Source: Pseudomonas nitroreducens NBRC 12694 (GTDB taxonomy: Bacteria > Pseudomonadota > Gammaproteobacteria > Pseudomonadales > Pseudomonadaceae). Taken from it: DNA of 64,000 nt. Location of the stretch: NCBI RefSeq assembly GCF_002091755.1, contig NZ_BDAI01000004.1:124001-188000 (forward strand), given 5' to 3'. The first letter of the stretch is position 1, and every line of letters starts with the position of its first letter. Under the pieces are notes generated by a model. The model saw only the letters and a program-made list of their open reading frames with translations. It did no database searches and was not told where the DNA came from. A program made the translations under genes and the position numbers. Shown one piece after another: positions 53,087 to 62,213 of the stretch.

Positions 53087-54319
53087 TCAGGCACGCACCG
53101 CCAGCGCCGACGAAGTCGGCGGGGCCAGCAACCCCAGGCCTTCCTGGAACAGCTGGTTGCTGCGCTCTACTTCACCAAGCTGCGCCAACAGGCGCGCCAG
53201 TTCGGCGCAGGTTTCCGCGCTGCGCTGGCGGTCCAGGCTGGCTTCCAGGTATTCGCGCGCCTTGCCCCACAACTTGTTCTGCAGGCAGAGGCGACCAAGG
53301 GTGAGCAGCAGCTCCGGATCGTCGCCGTGCTGCTTCAGCCAGCCTTCGGCGGTCTTCAGCTGGTGGGCACCATCACGGCCACGGGCACGGCCATAGAGGT
53401 GCACCAGACGGCTGTCGTAGCCCTCCTTGAGCGCCTTGCGCAGTACTTCCTCGGCCTCTTCCGGCGCCCCCAGGCGCAGCAACTGATCGGCGTATGCGGC
53501 CACCAGCGGCGGTTGCGCACGAAGGTTGGTCGGCACGTTCTGCCAGCGCTGGGTCAGCGGCTGCAGGCTGCCTTCGCCCTGGCCAACGCCCTGCTCGCCC
53601 GCCTCCCCCAGCGCGGCCATCCAGGTACGGCGCTCCAGATCGGCCAACTCGGCGTTCTGCAGCACGCGCTCCTTGCGCAGCTCGGGCAGCAACACGCACA
53701 GCGCCTGCCACTCGTGGAGGCTGACGTACAACTGCTGGAGCAGGCGCAGCACAGTCGGGTGACGCGGGTGATCCTGGTGCAGCTTGTCCAGCACCACGCG
53801 GGCGCGGGCGAAATCGCCCCGGTTGATCAGCAGCTGCGCGCGGGTCAAGCCCACGGCGAGCTCGGTGCCGGGCTCGCGCTCCTGCGCGCGGTCCAGCAAT
53901 TCGTCGCATTCTTCGGTCTTGCCCAGCTCGTTGGCCGCGCGGGCGGCGCCCAGGTAATGCGGCAGTGGGCGATCGCTCAGCTCCGCGGCACGACGCAGGT
54001 GACGCAGCGCCTGCGCCCAGTGGCCTTCAGCGAGATCACGCTGGCCATGCTCCTCGGCCAGCTGCGAGCGGCGGCGGCGATTGAAGCGCGACCAGGGATT
54101 CACCACCCGCCCGGACACGCCCAGCAAGCGCAGTACCAGACGCACGGCGAGATAGATCACCCAGAGCACCACCAGCAGCGCGAGGAAGGTCCACAGGCTG
54201 GATTCGTAGCGGAAGCTCTTGTAGGCGATCAGCACGTAACCCGACTGCTCGGCGATAGCCAACCCGACCAAGGTGGCCGCCAGGACCACGGCGAGGATCA
54301 GGACATAGACGCGGCTCAT
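53087..54319 (-). CDS. hemY: HemY-type TPR membrane protein
   Basis: The 410-residue protein has two N-terminal spans (VYVLILAVVLAATLVGLAI and SLWTFLALLVVLWVIYLAVRLVL), then the HemY_N domain and TPR-like helical repeats to the C-terminus. It is not the protoporphyrinogen oxidase HemY of Gram-positives but the gammaproteobacterial protein that follows hemX; its function is unknown, perhaps organising haem enzymes at the membrane. It overlaps hemX in an ATGA. Confidence 0.92.
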   Translation of the reverse strand: MSRVYVLILAVVLAATLVGLAIAEQSGYVLIAYKSFRYESSLWTFLALLVVLWVIYLAVRLVLRLLGVSGRVVNPWSRFNRRRRSQLAEEHGQRDLAEGHWAQALRHLRRAAELSDRPLPHYLGAARAANELGKTEECDELLDRAQEREPGTELAVGLTRAQLLINRGDFARARVVLDKLHQDHPRHPTVLRLLQQLYVSLHEWQALCVLLPELRKERVLQNAELADLERRTWMAALGEAGEQGVGQGEGSLQPLTQRWQNVPTNLRAQPPLVAAYADQLLRLGAPEEAEEVLRKALKEGYDSRLVHLYGRARGRDGAHQLKTAEGWLKQHGDDPELLLTLGRLCLQNKLWGKAREYLEASLDRQRSAETCAELARLLAQLGEVERSNQLFQEGLGLLAPPTSSALAVRA

Positions 54320-55428
54320 GGCTGGGTCCCCGCGTCCGGCGCCACCGCCTCCTGCTGCTGCACCGCGCTTTCGCGGCGCGACAGGTAGGCCTGCAGCGAA
54401 CTCAGGGCCGGGCCGAGGTCCGGCGTCTGCACGGTGACGGCCTGGCCGCTGAGCTCATCCAGGCGCGCAATCAGCGCACGGCTGTCGGCGAGGTCAGCGT
54501 TGAAGAAGTCGCCGACGATCTGCTTGGCCTGCTTCAGTGCCTGCTCGTAGACGTCCTGCTTGCCATTCAAAGCGGCCCACTGCGCCTGTTCCAGGGCGAG
54601 GCTCAGAGCCAGGCGCACACGGTCCAGTTGCTGGCCGGAGAGCAGCGGGCGGATGTCCTGGCCGGCGTTGAAATCGATGCGCACATAGCGAGAGATGCGT
54701 TCCCACCACTGGTCCCAGGTGCTGCTGCCATCACCCCAGGCGGTGCTCGGGCCGGTGCCGCCCTCGGAGGGCTTGAACGCCGGATTCAGCGGTTGCAGCT
54801 GGGCAGCCTGGTCACGCAGCGCGCCCAGTTGCAGGAACAGCCCGGTGCGGTCCGGGCGCGGCAGGGCGCGCAGCGCTTCGAGGCTCTTGGCCAGTTGCGC
54901 ACGAGCGGCGAAGGCGCCCGGATCATTGTTCACGCGAAGAATGTCGTCCGCGCCCTGGACCAGCTCGGTCGCGCTGTCGATGTCCTGCAGCGCGGAGAGG
55001 CGCAGCGCGGCCAGACGCAACAGGTGCTCCGATTCGGCCAGTCGCCACTGCTGGCGGCTCTGCCCCAGCACCTGCTTGACCTGCTTGGCCAACTGCTGCT
55101 GGTCGCCCTGCAGCTCCACCACCAGGCGGCGACGGGCTTCCAGCTCATCGGCGTTGGGCAGGGTGTCCAGGCGCTTGCTCAAGTCCGCGTTGGCACTCTG
55201 CACACCCTGCGCCTGGGCGCGGGCATCTTCCAGTTGCGCAGCGCGCTGCTGCTCGGCGCCTTTGAGCTGCTGGACCTGCCAGATGCCCCAGCCGCCTGCG
55301 GCGAGGCCAGCGGCGCCGACCAGCAGGGCCAGCAGCGCGATACCCGTGCCACCCTTGCGCGGGGCCGGCGCGGGGGCCGGACTGGGCGATGTTGGTGAAG
55401 TCTCTTGGGGAGTGACGGCTTCGCTCAC
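54316..55428 (-). CDS. hemX: HemX family membrane protein
   Basis: The 370-residue protein has a Pro/Ala-rich cytoplasmic N-terminus (about 1-28), one span (GIALLALLVGAAGLAAGGWGIWQVQQL) and a long periplasmic helical domain. The start is a GTG at 55428 with AAGGA seven bases upstream. Its role is unknown despite the old name uroporphyrin methyltransferase. It is not a methyltransferase here: there is no SAM-binding motif. Confidence 0.92.
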   Translation of the reverse strand: MSEAVTPQETSPTSPSPAPAPAPRKGGTGIALLALLVGAAGLAAGGWGIWQVQQLKGAEQQRAAQLEDARAQAQGVQSANADLSKRLDTLPNADELEARRRLVVELQGDQQQLAKQVKQVLGQSRQQWRLAESEHLLRLAALRLSALQDIDSATELVQGADDILRVNNDPGAFAARAQLAKSLEALRALPRPDRTGLFLQLGALRDQAAQLQPLNPAFKPSEGGTGPSTAWGDGSSTWDQWWERISRYVRIDFNAGQDIRPLLSGQQLDRVRLALSLALEQAQWAALNGKQDVYEQALKQAKQIVGDFFNADLADSRALIARLDELSGQAVTVQTPDLGPALSSLQAYLSRRESAVQQQEAVAPDAGTQP

Positions 55429-55455
55429 AGATCCATCCTTCGCTCAGAAATTATT

Positions 55456-56214
55456 CTATTCGGCGCTTCTCAGCGCCTCCATCAGTGCCACAGCGCTGGC
55501 GCCCCGACAATCGATCACTCGCTGCGCACCCATCTCCCGCGCCTGCTCAGCCACACGCGGGCTGGGCACGAACAACGGCATCGCACTCACCTGCGGCCAA
55601 TCCTGTGCGGCGAGCAGCTGCAGATGTTCCAGCCCCTGCCCACTACTGACCGCGATGGCATTCAAACGCTCCCGCTGAATTCGCCGCAGCAATTCGCCTT
55701 CGGGGTAGCACGGCATTTCGCGCCGGTAGAGTTCCAGATAGTCCACCGCCACGCCTTGGCCGCGCAGGCGCTCGGCAAGGAATTCTCGGCCACTCTCGCC
55801 ACGCATGATCAATACCTTCGGATCATGCACCTGCAGGGCCTGCTCGAACGCTGGCAGGGCCAGCAGGGCTTCACTGTCGTCACCGCCCTGCGGGCAGACC
55901 ACATCCAGGCCGTAGTCTTCGAGGATAGCCGCCGTGGCCGCGCCCACGGTAAACCAGCGCTGGGTCAGCGGCGGTTGCGGCCAGTAGCGGTCGAGCCGCT
56001 CCAGGCCCAGGCGCGCCGCGGGCTTGCTGACCACGATAACCGCGCAGTAGCGGTCCAGGTCAAGGATCAGGCTGCGTTCGGCGGGTGTCTCTTCGCGAGG
56101 CGTGATCGTCAGCAAGGGCAGGCAGTCGCCGTGGATACCGTACTCGGCGAGGGTGGCGGCAAGTGCCGCGCAGTCCTCTTCGGGACGGGTCAGCAGCAGC
56201 CGCCAGCGGCTCAC
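55456..56214 (-). CDS. hemD: Uroporphyrinogen-III synthase
   Basis: The 252-residue enzyme closes hydroxymethylbilane with inversion of ring D. It starts MSRWRLLLTRPEEDCAALAATLAEYGIH, from a GTG that overlaps the hemC stop by 4 bases. The two-domain fold has AVIVVSKPAARLGLERL and the C-terminal ALMEALRSAE. The sequence family diverges strongly, so position between hemC and hemX is the strongest support. Confidence 0.93.
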   Translation of the reverse strand: MSRWRLLLTRPEEDCAALAATLAEYGIHGDCLPLLTITPREETPAERSLILDLDRYCAVIVVSKPAARLGLERLDRYWPQPPLTQRWFTVGAATAAILEDYGLDVVCPQGGDDSEALLALPAFEQALQVHDPKVLIMRGESGREFLAERLRGQGVAVDYLELYRREMPCYPEGELLRRIQRERLNAIAVSSGQGLEHLQLLAAQDWPQVSAMPLFVPSPRVAEQAREMGAQRVIDCRGASAVALMEALRSAE

Positions 56215-57149
56215 GGGTGACCGGCCTCGCCGTAGACCGCGGTGAGGATTTCCTCGGCGCCCTGACCCAGCAGGTCTTCCGCGACCTTCACGCCGAGGGT
56301 TTCGGCTTCGGCCAGCGGGGCGCGAGCTTCGGCGCGCAGCAACTGGCTGCCGTCGGGCTGGCCGACCAGACCGCGCAGCCACAGTTGCTCGCCTTCGAGG
56401 ATGGCGTAGCAGGCGATAGGCACCTGGCAACCACCGTTCAGGCGCTTGTTCAGCGCGCGCTCGGCAGTGACGCGCAAGGCCGTCTCACGGTGATGCAGCG
56501 GCTGCAGCAGGGCGTGTATTTCCGCGTCGGCAGCGCGGCACTCGATGCCCACCGCACCCTGGCCGCCGGCCGGCAGGCTGGCTTCGACGCTGATGGAGGA
56601 GCGGATGCGGTCTTCGAAACCGAGGCGGATCAGACCGGCGGCGGCAAGGATGATGGCGTCGTATTCGCCGGCATCGAGCTTGGCCAGTCGGGTATTGACG
56701 TTGCCGCGCAGGAAGCGGATCTGCAGGTCCGGGCGGCTGGCCAGCAGTTGGGCCTGGCGGCGCAGGCTGGAGGTGCCGACCACGCTGCCGGCGGGCAGGT
56801 CGTCGAGGCTGGCATAGGTGTTGGAGACGAAGGCGTCGCGCGGGTCTTCACGTTCGCAGATGCAGTACAGGCCCAGGCCTTCGGGGAAATCCATCGGCAC
56901 GTCCTTCATGGAGTGCACGGCGATGTCCGCGTCGTTCTCCAGCAGGGCGGTTTCCAGCTCCTTGACGAACAGGCCCTTGCCACCGATTTTCGCCAGTGGC
57001 GCATCCAGCAGCTTGTCGCCGCGGCTGGTCATCGGCAGGAGGGTCACGGTCAGGCCGGGGTGGGCCTGCTCCAGGCGGGCCTTGACGTATTCGGCCTGCC
57101 AGAGTGCCAGGGCGCTCTGGCGCGTGGCGATACGGATTTCGCGAGACAT
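56211..57149 (-). CDS. hemC: Porphobilinogen deaminase (hydroxymethylbilane synthase)
   Basis: The 312-residue enzyme makes hydroxymethylbilane from four porphobilinogens. It starts MSREIRIATRQSALALWQAEYVKARLE. The active-site region shows GGKGLFVKELETALL, AVHSMKDVPMDFPEGL, GTSSLRRQAQLL and RGNVNTRLAKLD. The cysteine that carries the dipyrromethane cofactor is in LNGGCQVPIACYA. I chose the ATG at 57149; another lies two codons upstream. It follows the algR terminator. Confidence 0.96.
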   Translation of the reverse strand: MSREIRIATRQSALALWQAEYVKARLEQAHPGLTVTLLPMTSRGDKLLDAPLAKIGGKGLFVKELETALLENDADIAVHSMKDVPMDFPEGLGLYCICEREDPRDAFVSNTYASLDDLPAGSVVGTSSLRRQAQLLASRPDLQIRFLRGNVNTRLAKLDAGEYDAIILAAAGLIRLGFEDRIRSSISVEASLPAGGQGAVGIECRAADAEIHALLQPLHHRETALRVTAERALNKRLNGGCQVPIACYAILEGEQLWLRGLVGQPDGSQLLRAEARAPLAEAETLGVKVAEDLLGQGAEEILTAVYGEAGHP

Positions 57150-57211
57150 GGGCATTTCCAGGCAAAGGAAGCGTGCAAGAAAGTGCCCGCATGATAACAG
57201 CTCACGCAAAC

Positions 57212-57242
57212 GAAAAGCCCGGGGGGCGCCCCCCGGGCTTCA
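57212..57242 (-). terminator. Terminator after algR
   Basis: GAAGCCCGGGGGGC-GCCCCCCGGGCTTTTC on the minus strand is a perfect palindrome with a T-rich tail, about 20 bases after the algR stop. It separates algR from hemC. Confidence 0.9.
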
Positions 57243-57262
57243 GGCGCTGCGGCACTGTGTCG

Positions 57263-58009
57263 CTACAGGTTGTGCATGAGCCGCCGGACACCGGCGACAT
57301 GACGGCGGCTGACAGTCAGCGCATCGCCGTTGAGTCCTTTCAGGTACAGCTGGAAGTGCCCCAGCGGGGTGCGCTGCAGGCGCTCGATACGTTCGCGGGA
57401 AACCAGCGCGTTGCGGTGGATGCGCACGAAGCGATCACCGAACTCGTCTTCCAAGGCTTTCAGCGGCTCGTCCAGCAGCACTTCGCCGCCAGCGTGGCGC
57501 AGGGTCACGTACTTGTGGTCGGCGATGAAGAAGATCACGTCTTCCAGCGGAATCAGCTCGATGCCCTTGCGGGTCCGCGCGCTGATATGGCTGCGCGGGC
57601 CGGGGCCGCCGGCCGCCGGGGGCTTGGTCAGCGCCGCCAATTGCACGCGATTGGGCCGCGAGGCCTTCTTCAGGGCCTCGGCCAGGTCCTCGCTGCGGAC
57701 CGGCTTGACCAGGTAGCCGACCGCACTGACCTGGAACGCCTCCAAGGCGAATTCATCATGGGCGGTGCAGAAGATCACCGCCGGCGGGGCTTCGCGCTCG
57801 CACAGCTTGGCGGCGACCTGAAGCCCGTCCAGGCCGGGCATGCGGATATCCAGCAGGACAATATCCGGCTTCAGGCTGTCGATCAGCGTCAGCGCTTCTT
57901 CACCATTGCTGGCGGAGGGCTCGAGGACACGATAGCCGTCCAGTTGCCCCACCAGCCGGGCCAGGCGCTCTCGCGCCAGGGGTTCGTCATCGACGATCAG
58001 GACATTCAT
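57263..58009 (-). CDS. algR: Alginate/virulence response regulator AlgR
   Basis: The protein has 248 residues. The receiver domain starts MNVLIVDDEPLARERLARLVGQL, with phospho-acceptor Asp54 (IVLLDIRMPG) and the conserved Lys in VGYLVKPV. The C-terminal LytTR DNA-binding domain spans about 140-248 (ISARTRKGIELIPLEDVIFFIADHKYVTLRHAGG...). Length, Asp54 and context with algZ agree with P. aeruginosa AlgR, which controls alginate, twitching and rhamnolipid genes. It starts 4 bases after the algZ stop. Confidence 0.97.
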   Translation of the reverse strand: MNVLIVDDEPLARERLARLVGQLDGYRVLEPSASNGEEALTLIDSLKPDIVLLDIRMPGLDGLQVAAKLCEREAPPAVIFCTAHDEFALEAFQVSAVGYLVKPVRSEDLAEALKKASRPNRVQLAALTKPPAAGGPGPRSHISARTRKGIELIPLEDVIFFIADHKYVTLRHAGGEVLLDEPLKALEDEFGDRFVRIHRNALVSRERIERLQRTPLGHFQLYLKGLNGDALTVSRRHVAGVRRLMHNL

Positions 58010-58013
58010 AAGA

Positions 58014-59084
58014 TCAGGCTTCCTGCATGAGACGCGCACATGGATAGCGTAGACAGGTGAAGTGCCGTCCGTCACGGCGCTCGACGCTGAGACTAGCTTT
58101 TGGCCCGAAAAGTGCCGCAAGTCGCGCTGCAATATTTTGCAGGGCCTGCTTGGTCCCCTTCGTGGGCAGCGTCTCGGTCGATTCGTCGTACGGGTTGCTC
58201 ACGCAGAGCTGGAACACACCGTCACGGTAGTCCGCCTCAACTTTCACCAGCCCGCCTTCGATGCGCGGCTGGATGCCATAAATCAATGAGTTCTCGAGCA
58301 ATGGCTGCAGCGTCAGCTGGGGAATCGGCACGCCGTCGGGCACACCGCTCACCTGCCAGTCCATTTGCAGCCGGTCGCCAAGACGGAACTGCTCAATGGA
58401 AAGATAGCGTCTGGCCAGCTCAAGTTCCTCTCCCCATGAAATTAATGTTCCAGGTTTGGCCAGGCTGGCGCGAAAAAGATCCGAAAGATTCAGCACCGCC
58501 AGCTCGGCCTTGGCCGGATCGATTTCGATCAGGCTGGCGATGCTGTTCAGGCTGTTGAACAGGAAGTGCGGACGGATGCGCGCCTGCAGCGACTCGATCC
58601 GCGCCCGCAGTTCGGCCTGTTCCTGCCGCCGCCACTGGCTCTGGAGATAAAAGTAGCGTAGCAAGAGCGTGGACATGATGAGCGCAATCAACGCGTGGCG
58701 CAGGTAGAGGTTGACTTCGCCGGTGCGCGACATGGGGCCGCCGAGGGAGAAATAATCCGCCACCGCCGTGCAGCCCAGCGTCAGCAGGACCACCAGGGCG
58801 CAGCTGAGCAACCCGGAGAACCACGCCGGCCAGCGCGCCATCAACGGGCGCAACTGGCACAGCAGGCCGGCCGAGAGCAGCACGATCCACTGCACGAACA
58901 GCGAAGACAGCGCCAGGCGCACCCAGTTGAAGCTGGGGGTCATCGGCTCGGCGAGCACCAGCACGAGTACCAGCAGCTCGGCGAGCAGCACGAGGCTGAA
59001 CAGCGCTTCGGGCTGACAGAGTTCGGGGATGAAGAAGTCTTCGTTGGGCGCCGGCTGGTCGCCGGTCTTCGTCAGTCTGGGCAT
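58014..59084 (-). CDS. algZ: Sensor histidine kinase AlgZ (FimS), LytS type
   Basis: The protein has 356 residues and starts MPRLTKTGDQPAPNEDFFIPELCQPEALF. Four to six membrane spans fill about 35-170. The kinase region has the LytS-type H-box RPHFLFNSLNSIASLI and the N-box-like PQLTLQPLLENSLIYGIQPR. The usual later G boxes of the ATPase domain are poorly kept, as known for FimS. It acts with AlgR. The frame is open further upstream; the ATG at 59084 matches the expected family length. Confidence 0.95.
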   Translation of the reverse strand: MPRLTKTGDQPAPNEDFFIPELCQPEALFSLVLLAELLVLVLVLAEPMTPSFNWVRLALSSLFVQWIVLLSAGLLCQLRPLMARWPAWFSGLLSCALVVLLTLGCTAVADYFSLGGPMSRTGEVNLYLRHALIALIMSTLLLRYFYLQSQWRRQEQAELRARIESLQARIRPHFLFNSLNSIASLIEIDPAKAELAVLNLSDLFRASLAKPGTLISWGEELELARRYLSIEQFRLGDRLQMDWQVSGVPDGVPIPQLTLQPLLENSLIYGIQPRIEGGLVKVEADYRDGVFQLCVSNPYDESTETLPTKGTKQALQNIAARLAALFGPKASLSVERRDGRHFTCLRYPCARLMQEA

Positions 59085-59317
59085 CGACGCAGTTTCCGTA
59101 AGCGCCTGCACGGCGGCAAGCACCGCATGCGACCAAAAGCCTGGAATTGTCGGCCAGCGCAAGGATCGGCGACCGACCCCGCGGCAATTCGCCGCCGCTA
59201 GCCTGCCGCAACCCGCCAAAGCGCCGCCGGTTTTGTCCCTCAGCCTGCTATTATCGTCGCACTTTGCCCTTCATGCAGGCCGCGCGCCGCGCCTGCCCGT
59301 TTCAGCGAGAGAGATTC

Positions 59318-60712
59318 ATGAGCGTAGAGAAGACCAACCAGTCCTGGGGCGGCCGCTTCAGCGAACCCGTCGATGCCTTTGTCGCCCGCTTCACCGCTTC
59401 CGTCGACTTCGACAAGCGCCTCTACCGCCACGACATCATGGGCTCCATGGCCCACGCCACCATGCTCGCCAAGGTCGGCGTGCTGACCGACGCCGAGCGC
59501 GACACCATCATCGATGGCCTCAAGCAGATCCAGAGCGAAATCGAGGCCGGCACCTTCGACTGGCGCGTCGACCTGGAAGACGTGCACATGAACATCGAAG
59601 CGCGCCTGACCGACCGCATCGGCATCACCGGCAAGAAACTGCACACCGGCCGTTCGCGCAACGACCAGGTGGCCACCGACATCCGCCTGTGGCTGCGCGA
59701 CGAGATCGACCTGATCCTCGCCGAAATCACCCGCCTGCAGCAGGGCCTGCTGGGCCTTGCAGACGCCGAAGCGGACACCATCATGCCCGGCTTCACCCAC
59801 CTGCAGACCGCGCAACCAGTGACCTTTGGCCACCACCTGCTGGCCTGGTTCGAAATGCTCAGCCGCGACTACGAGCGCCTGGTGGACTGCCGCAAGCGCG
59901 CCAACCGCATGCCCCTGGGCAGCGCCGCGCTGGCCGGCACCACCTACCCGATCGACCGGACCATCACCTGCGAACTGCTGGGATTCGAAGCGATCTCCGG
60001 CAACTCGCTGGACGGCGTATCCGACCGTGACTTCGCCATCGAATTCTGCGCCGCGGCCGCCGTGGCGATGATGCACCTGTCGCGCTTCTCCGAAGAACTG
60101 GTGCTCTGGACCAGTGCCCAGTTCCAGTTCATCGACCTGCCCGACCGCTTCTGCACCGGCTCCTCGATCATGCCGCAGAAGAAGAACCCGGACGTACCAG
60201 AGCTGGTGCGCGGCAAATCCGGCCGCGTGTTCGGCCACCTCGCCGGCCTGCTGACCCTGATGAAGGGCCAGCCGCTGGCGTACAACAAGGACAACCAGGA
60301 AGACAAGGAGCCGCTGTTCGACGCTGCCGACACCCTGCGCGACAGCCTGCGCGCCTTCGCCGACATGGTTCCGGCGATCAAGCCCAAGCGCGAGATCATG
60401 CGTGAAGCGGCCCGCCGTGGCTTCTCCACCGCCACCGACCTCGCCGACTACCTGGTACGCCGCGGCCTGCCGTTCCGTGACTGCCACGAGATCGTCGGCC
60501 ACGCCGTGAAATACGGCGTGGACAGCGGCAAGGACCTCGCCGAGATGAGCCTGGACGAGCTGCGCCAGTTCAGTGACCAGATCGACGACGACGTGTTCGC
60601 CGTGCTGACTCTGGAAGGTTCGGTGAATGCCCGCGATCACATTGGCGGCACCGCGCCGAACCAGGTCCGCGCCGCTGTCGTGCGCGGCAAGGAACTGCTG
60701 GCTTCGCGCTGA
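59318..60712 (+). CDS. argH: Argininosuccinate lyase
   Basis: The 464-residue enzyme splits argininosuccinate to arginine and fumarate, the last step of arginine synthesis. It starts MSVEKTNQSWGGRFSEPVDAFVARFTASVDFDKRLYRHD. The superfamily signature GSSIMPQKKNPD with the catalytic Ser is near residue 280-295; the other active-site stretch is HTGRSRNDQV. It is divergent from algZ with a 233-base spacer that should hold both promoters. A terminator follows. Confidence 0.98.
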   Translation: MSVEKTNQSWGGRFSEPVDAFVARFTASVDFDKRLYRHDIMGSMAHATMLAKVGVLTDAERDTIIDGLKQIQSEIEAGTFDWRVDLEDVHMNIEARLTDRIGITGKKLHTGRSRNDQVATDIRLWLRDEIDLILAEITRLQQGLLGLADAEADTIMPGFTHLQTAQPVTFGHHLLAWFEMLSRDYERLVDCRKRANRMPLGSAALAGTTYPIDRTITCELLGFEAISGNSLDGVSDRDFAIEFCAAAAVAMMHLSRFSEELVLWTSAQFQFIDLPDRFCTGSSIMPQKKNPDVPELVRGKSGRVFGHLAGLLTLMKGQPLAYNKDNQEDKEPLFDAADTLRDSLRAFADMVPAIKPKREIMREAARRGFSTATDLADYLVRRGLPFRDCHEIVGHAVKYGVDSGKDLAEMSLDELRQFSDQIDDDVFAVLTLEGSVNARDHIGGTAPNQVRAAVVRGKELLASR

Positions 60713-60732
60713 TCGCGCTACTCGCCAGAAGC

Positions 60733-60763
60733 AAAGGCCGCGTCAATCGACGCGGCCTTTTTC
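60733..60763 (+). terminator. Terminator after argH
   Basis: AAAGGCCGCGTC-AATC-GACGCGGCCTTTTT is a perfect stem with a T-run, 20 bases after the stop codon. It ends just before the convergent stop of the HDOD gene. Confidence 0.92.
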
Positions 60764-60766
60764 GTT

Positions 60767-61963
60767 TCAGCTTCTGCCTAGAAAGCCCAGCTGCGCCGGC
60801 GTCAGCCGCAACATCCGCGCCGCCTTGTGTTCGGTCAGCGTCGGCAATTCATCCTCTGGCAAGCGCGCTGCGCTGGAAGCCAGGTTGACGATCAGCGCCT
60901 CGCGGCTGAACACGCCGTTGTCGATGGCGTAGGCCGCGGCGATCAGGTTGCGCAGTTCCAATGGCAGGCGCCAGCGGGTGCGCAGGGCGGAGCCAAAGCT
61001 CGCGCCGTGCTCCTTCAGAGACTTCTCCACCTCCGCCTCGCTCAGCGCGCCACCGGCGCTGTGCCAATCCTGCAGGCTGCGCAGCAGCGCGAGGTCCCCC
61101 AGGCAATGCAACAGCCCGGCGGTGAAGCAGCGGTCGGCATCGGCCCCCAGGGACTCGGCCAGGGCGAAGGCGCCATCGGCAGTGTGCCGCGACAGCTCCC
61201 AGAAGCGCTCGGCGCGCTCTTTCAGCAACGGGTCGGCCAGTGTCGCGGCGCGCTGCAACGCGACCGCCAGCATGAGGTTCAACGCCTGCGCCACACCCAG
61301 GCGCGACAGTGCCTGCATCAGCGTCTGGCAGGGCATGCCGACATGCCGTGCAGCGCTGTTGGCGGCAGAGATCAGGCACGCGGTGATCTGCGGATCATGG
61401 CCGAACTCCTGTTCGAGCATTTCCAGGTTGATGTCACTGGCTTCCATGCAGCGATTCACCGCTGCACCGACCTCGCCCATCAGCGGAGCGCCCTCGGTGG
61501 CGTCCCGTTCGGTTTGCAGGAAGCGCTCCAGCGACAGGCTCTGCTCCAGCGTGGGCAGCTCGCAGACGACATTCTCGCCCGGCGCCAGCAGCAGCGAGCG
61601 CAACCGCTCGCGCAGGTTCTCGGCGTTGAAAGGTTTGACCAGGTAGGCCGTAGGCGCCAACGGCAAGGCAGCACGCACGCTGGCGGCATCGGCCTTGGAG
61701 CTGATCAGGATGAAAGGCTGGGCAACCGGCCCGCGGCGGCGCAAGCGCACATGACGCAGCAGCTCCAGCCCGTCGCTGCCGGGCAGCTCGCGCTCGGCCA
61801 GGATCAAGGCGAAGGGATGGCGGCGACAGGCCTCGATGGCCGTGTCACCGTCTTCGCAGAATTCGACGTTCGCATCGCAGCGCACGCTCAGCACCAGCTG
61901 GCCGAGCAGCTCGCGGCTCCAGGGATCGCTGGCAGCCACCAGCACGCCGGGAGAAACGCTCAT
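60767..61963 (-). CDS. Receiver-HDOD domain protein with degenerate receiver
   Basis: The protein has 398 residues. The receiver domain (about 5-125) has only one of the usual acidic pair (ASDPW, Asp13), Glu57 where the phospho-acceptor Asp should be (LILAERELPG), and the conserved Lys110 (YLVKPF). An HDOD domain follows (about 165-350): MEASDINLEMLEQEFGHDPQITACLISAANSAA, LSRLGVAQALNLML and AESLGADADRCFTAGLLHCLGDLALL. HDOD lacks the HD catalytic pair and usually mediates protein contacts in signalling. The start at 61963 fits the receiver. It is separated from gabT by a terminator. The signal input is unknown. Confidence 0.87.
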   Translation of the reverse strand: MSVSPGVLVAASDPWSRELLGQLVLSVRCDANVEFCEDGDTAIEACRRHPFALILAERELPGSDGLELLRHVRLRRRGPVAQPFILISSKADAASVRAALPLAPTAYLVKPFNAENLRERLRSLLLAPGENVVCELPTLEQSLSLERFLQTERDATEGAPLMGEVGAAVNRCMEASDINLEMLEQEFGHDPQITACLISAANSAARHVGMPCQTLMQALSRLGVAQALNLMLAVALQRAATLADPLLKERAERFWELSRHTADGAFALAESLGADADRCFTAGLLHCLGDLALLRSLQDWHSAGGALSEAEVEKSLKEHGASFGSALRTRWRLPLELRNLIAAAYAIDNGVFSREALIVNLASSAARLPEDELPTLTEHKAARMLRLTPAQLGFLGRS

Positions 61964-62139
61964 GGATCACACCTCGTTCGGGACGAATGCCGTCGCGGGC
62001 GGAAACAACCGATCCAGAGCCTCCCCTGCCGAGTGCCCGGTCCTTCGGATGCCGCCGGCCAGCGGCCTACGGATACTGCGCAGCGTAGTCCAAAGCCCTC
62101 AGGCTTCCCATGCGCGCCATCAACTTCGGAGGACAATTC

Positions 62140-62190
62140 TCACAAAAAAAAGCGCACAAAAAGAAAGGCCCGCTTGCGCGGGCCTTTCTC
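62140..62190 (-). terminator. Terminator after gabT
   Basis: On the minus strand GAGAAAGGCCCGC-GCAA-GCGGGCCTTTCTTTTTGTG is a perfect stem followed by T5 and then T8, a strong terminator, about 23 bases after the gabT stop. Confidence 0.92.
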
Positions 62191-62213
62191 CTGAACGGCT
62201 AGGGCGATGAAGC

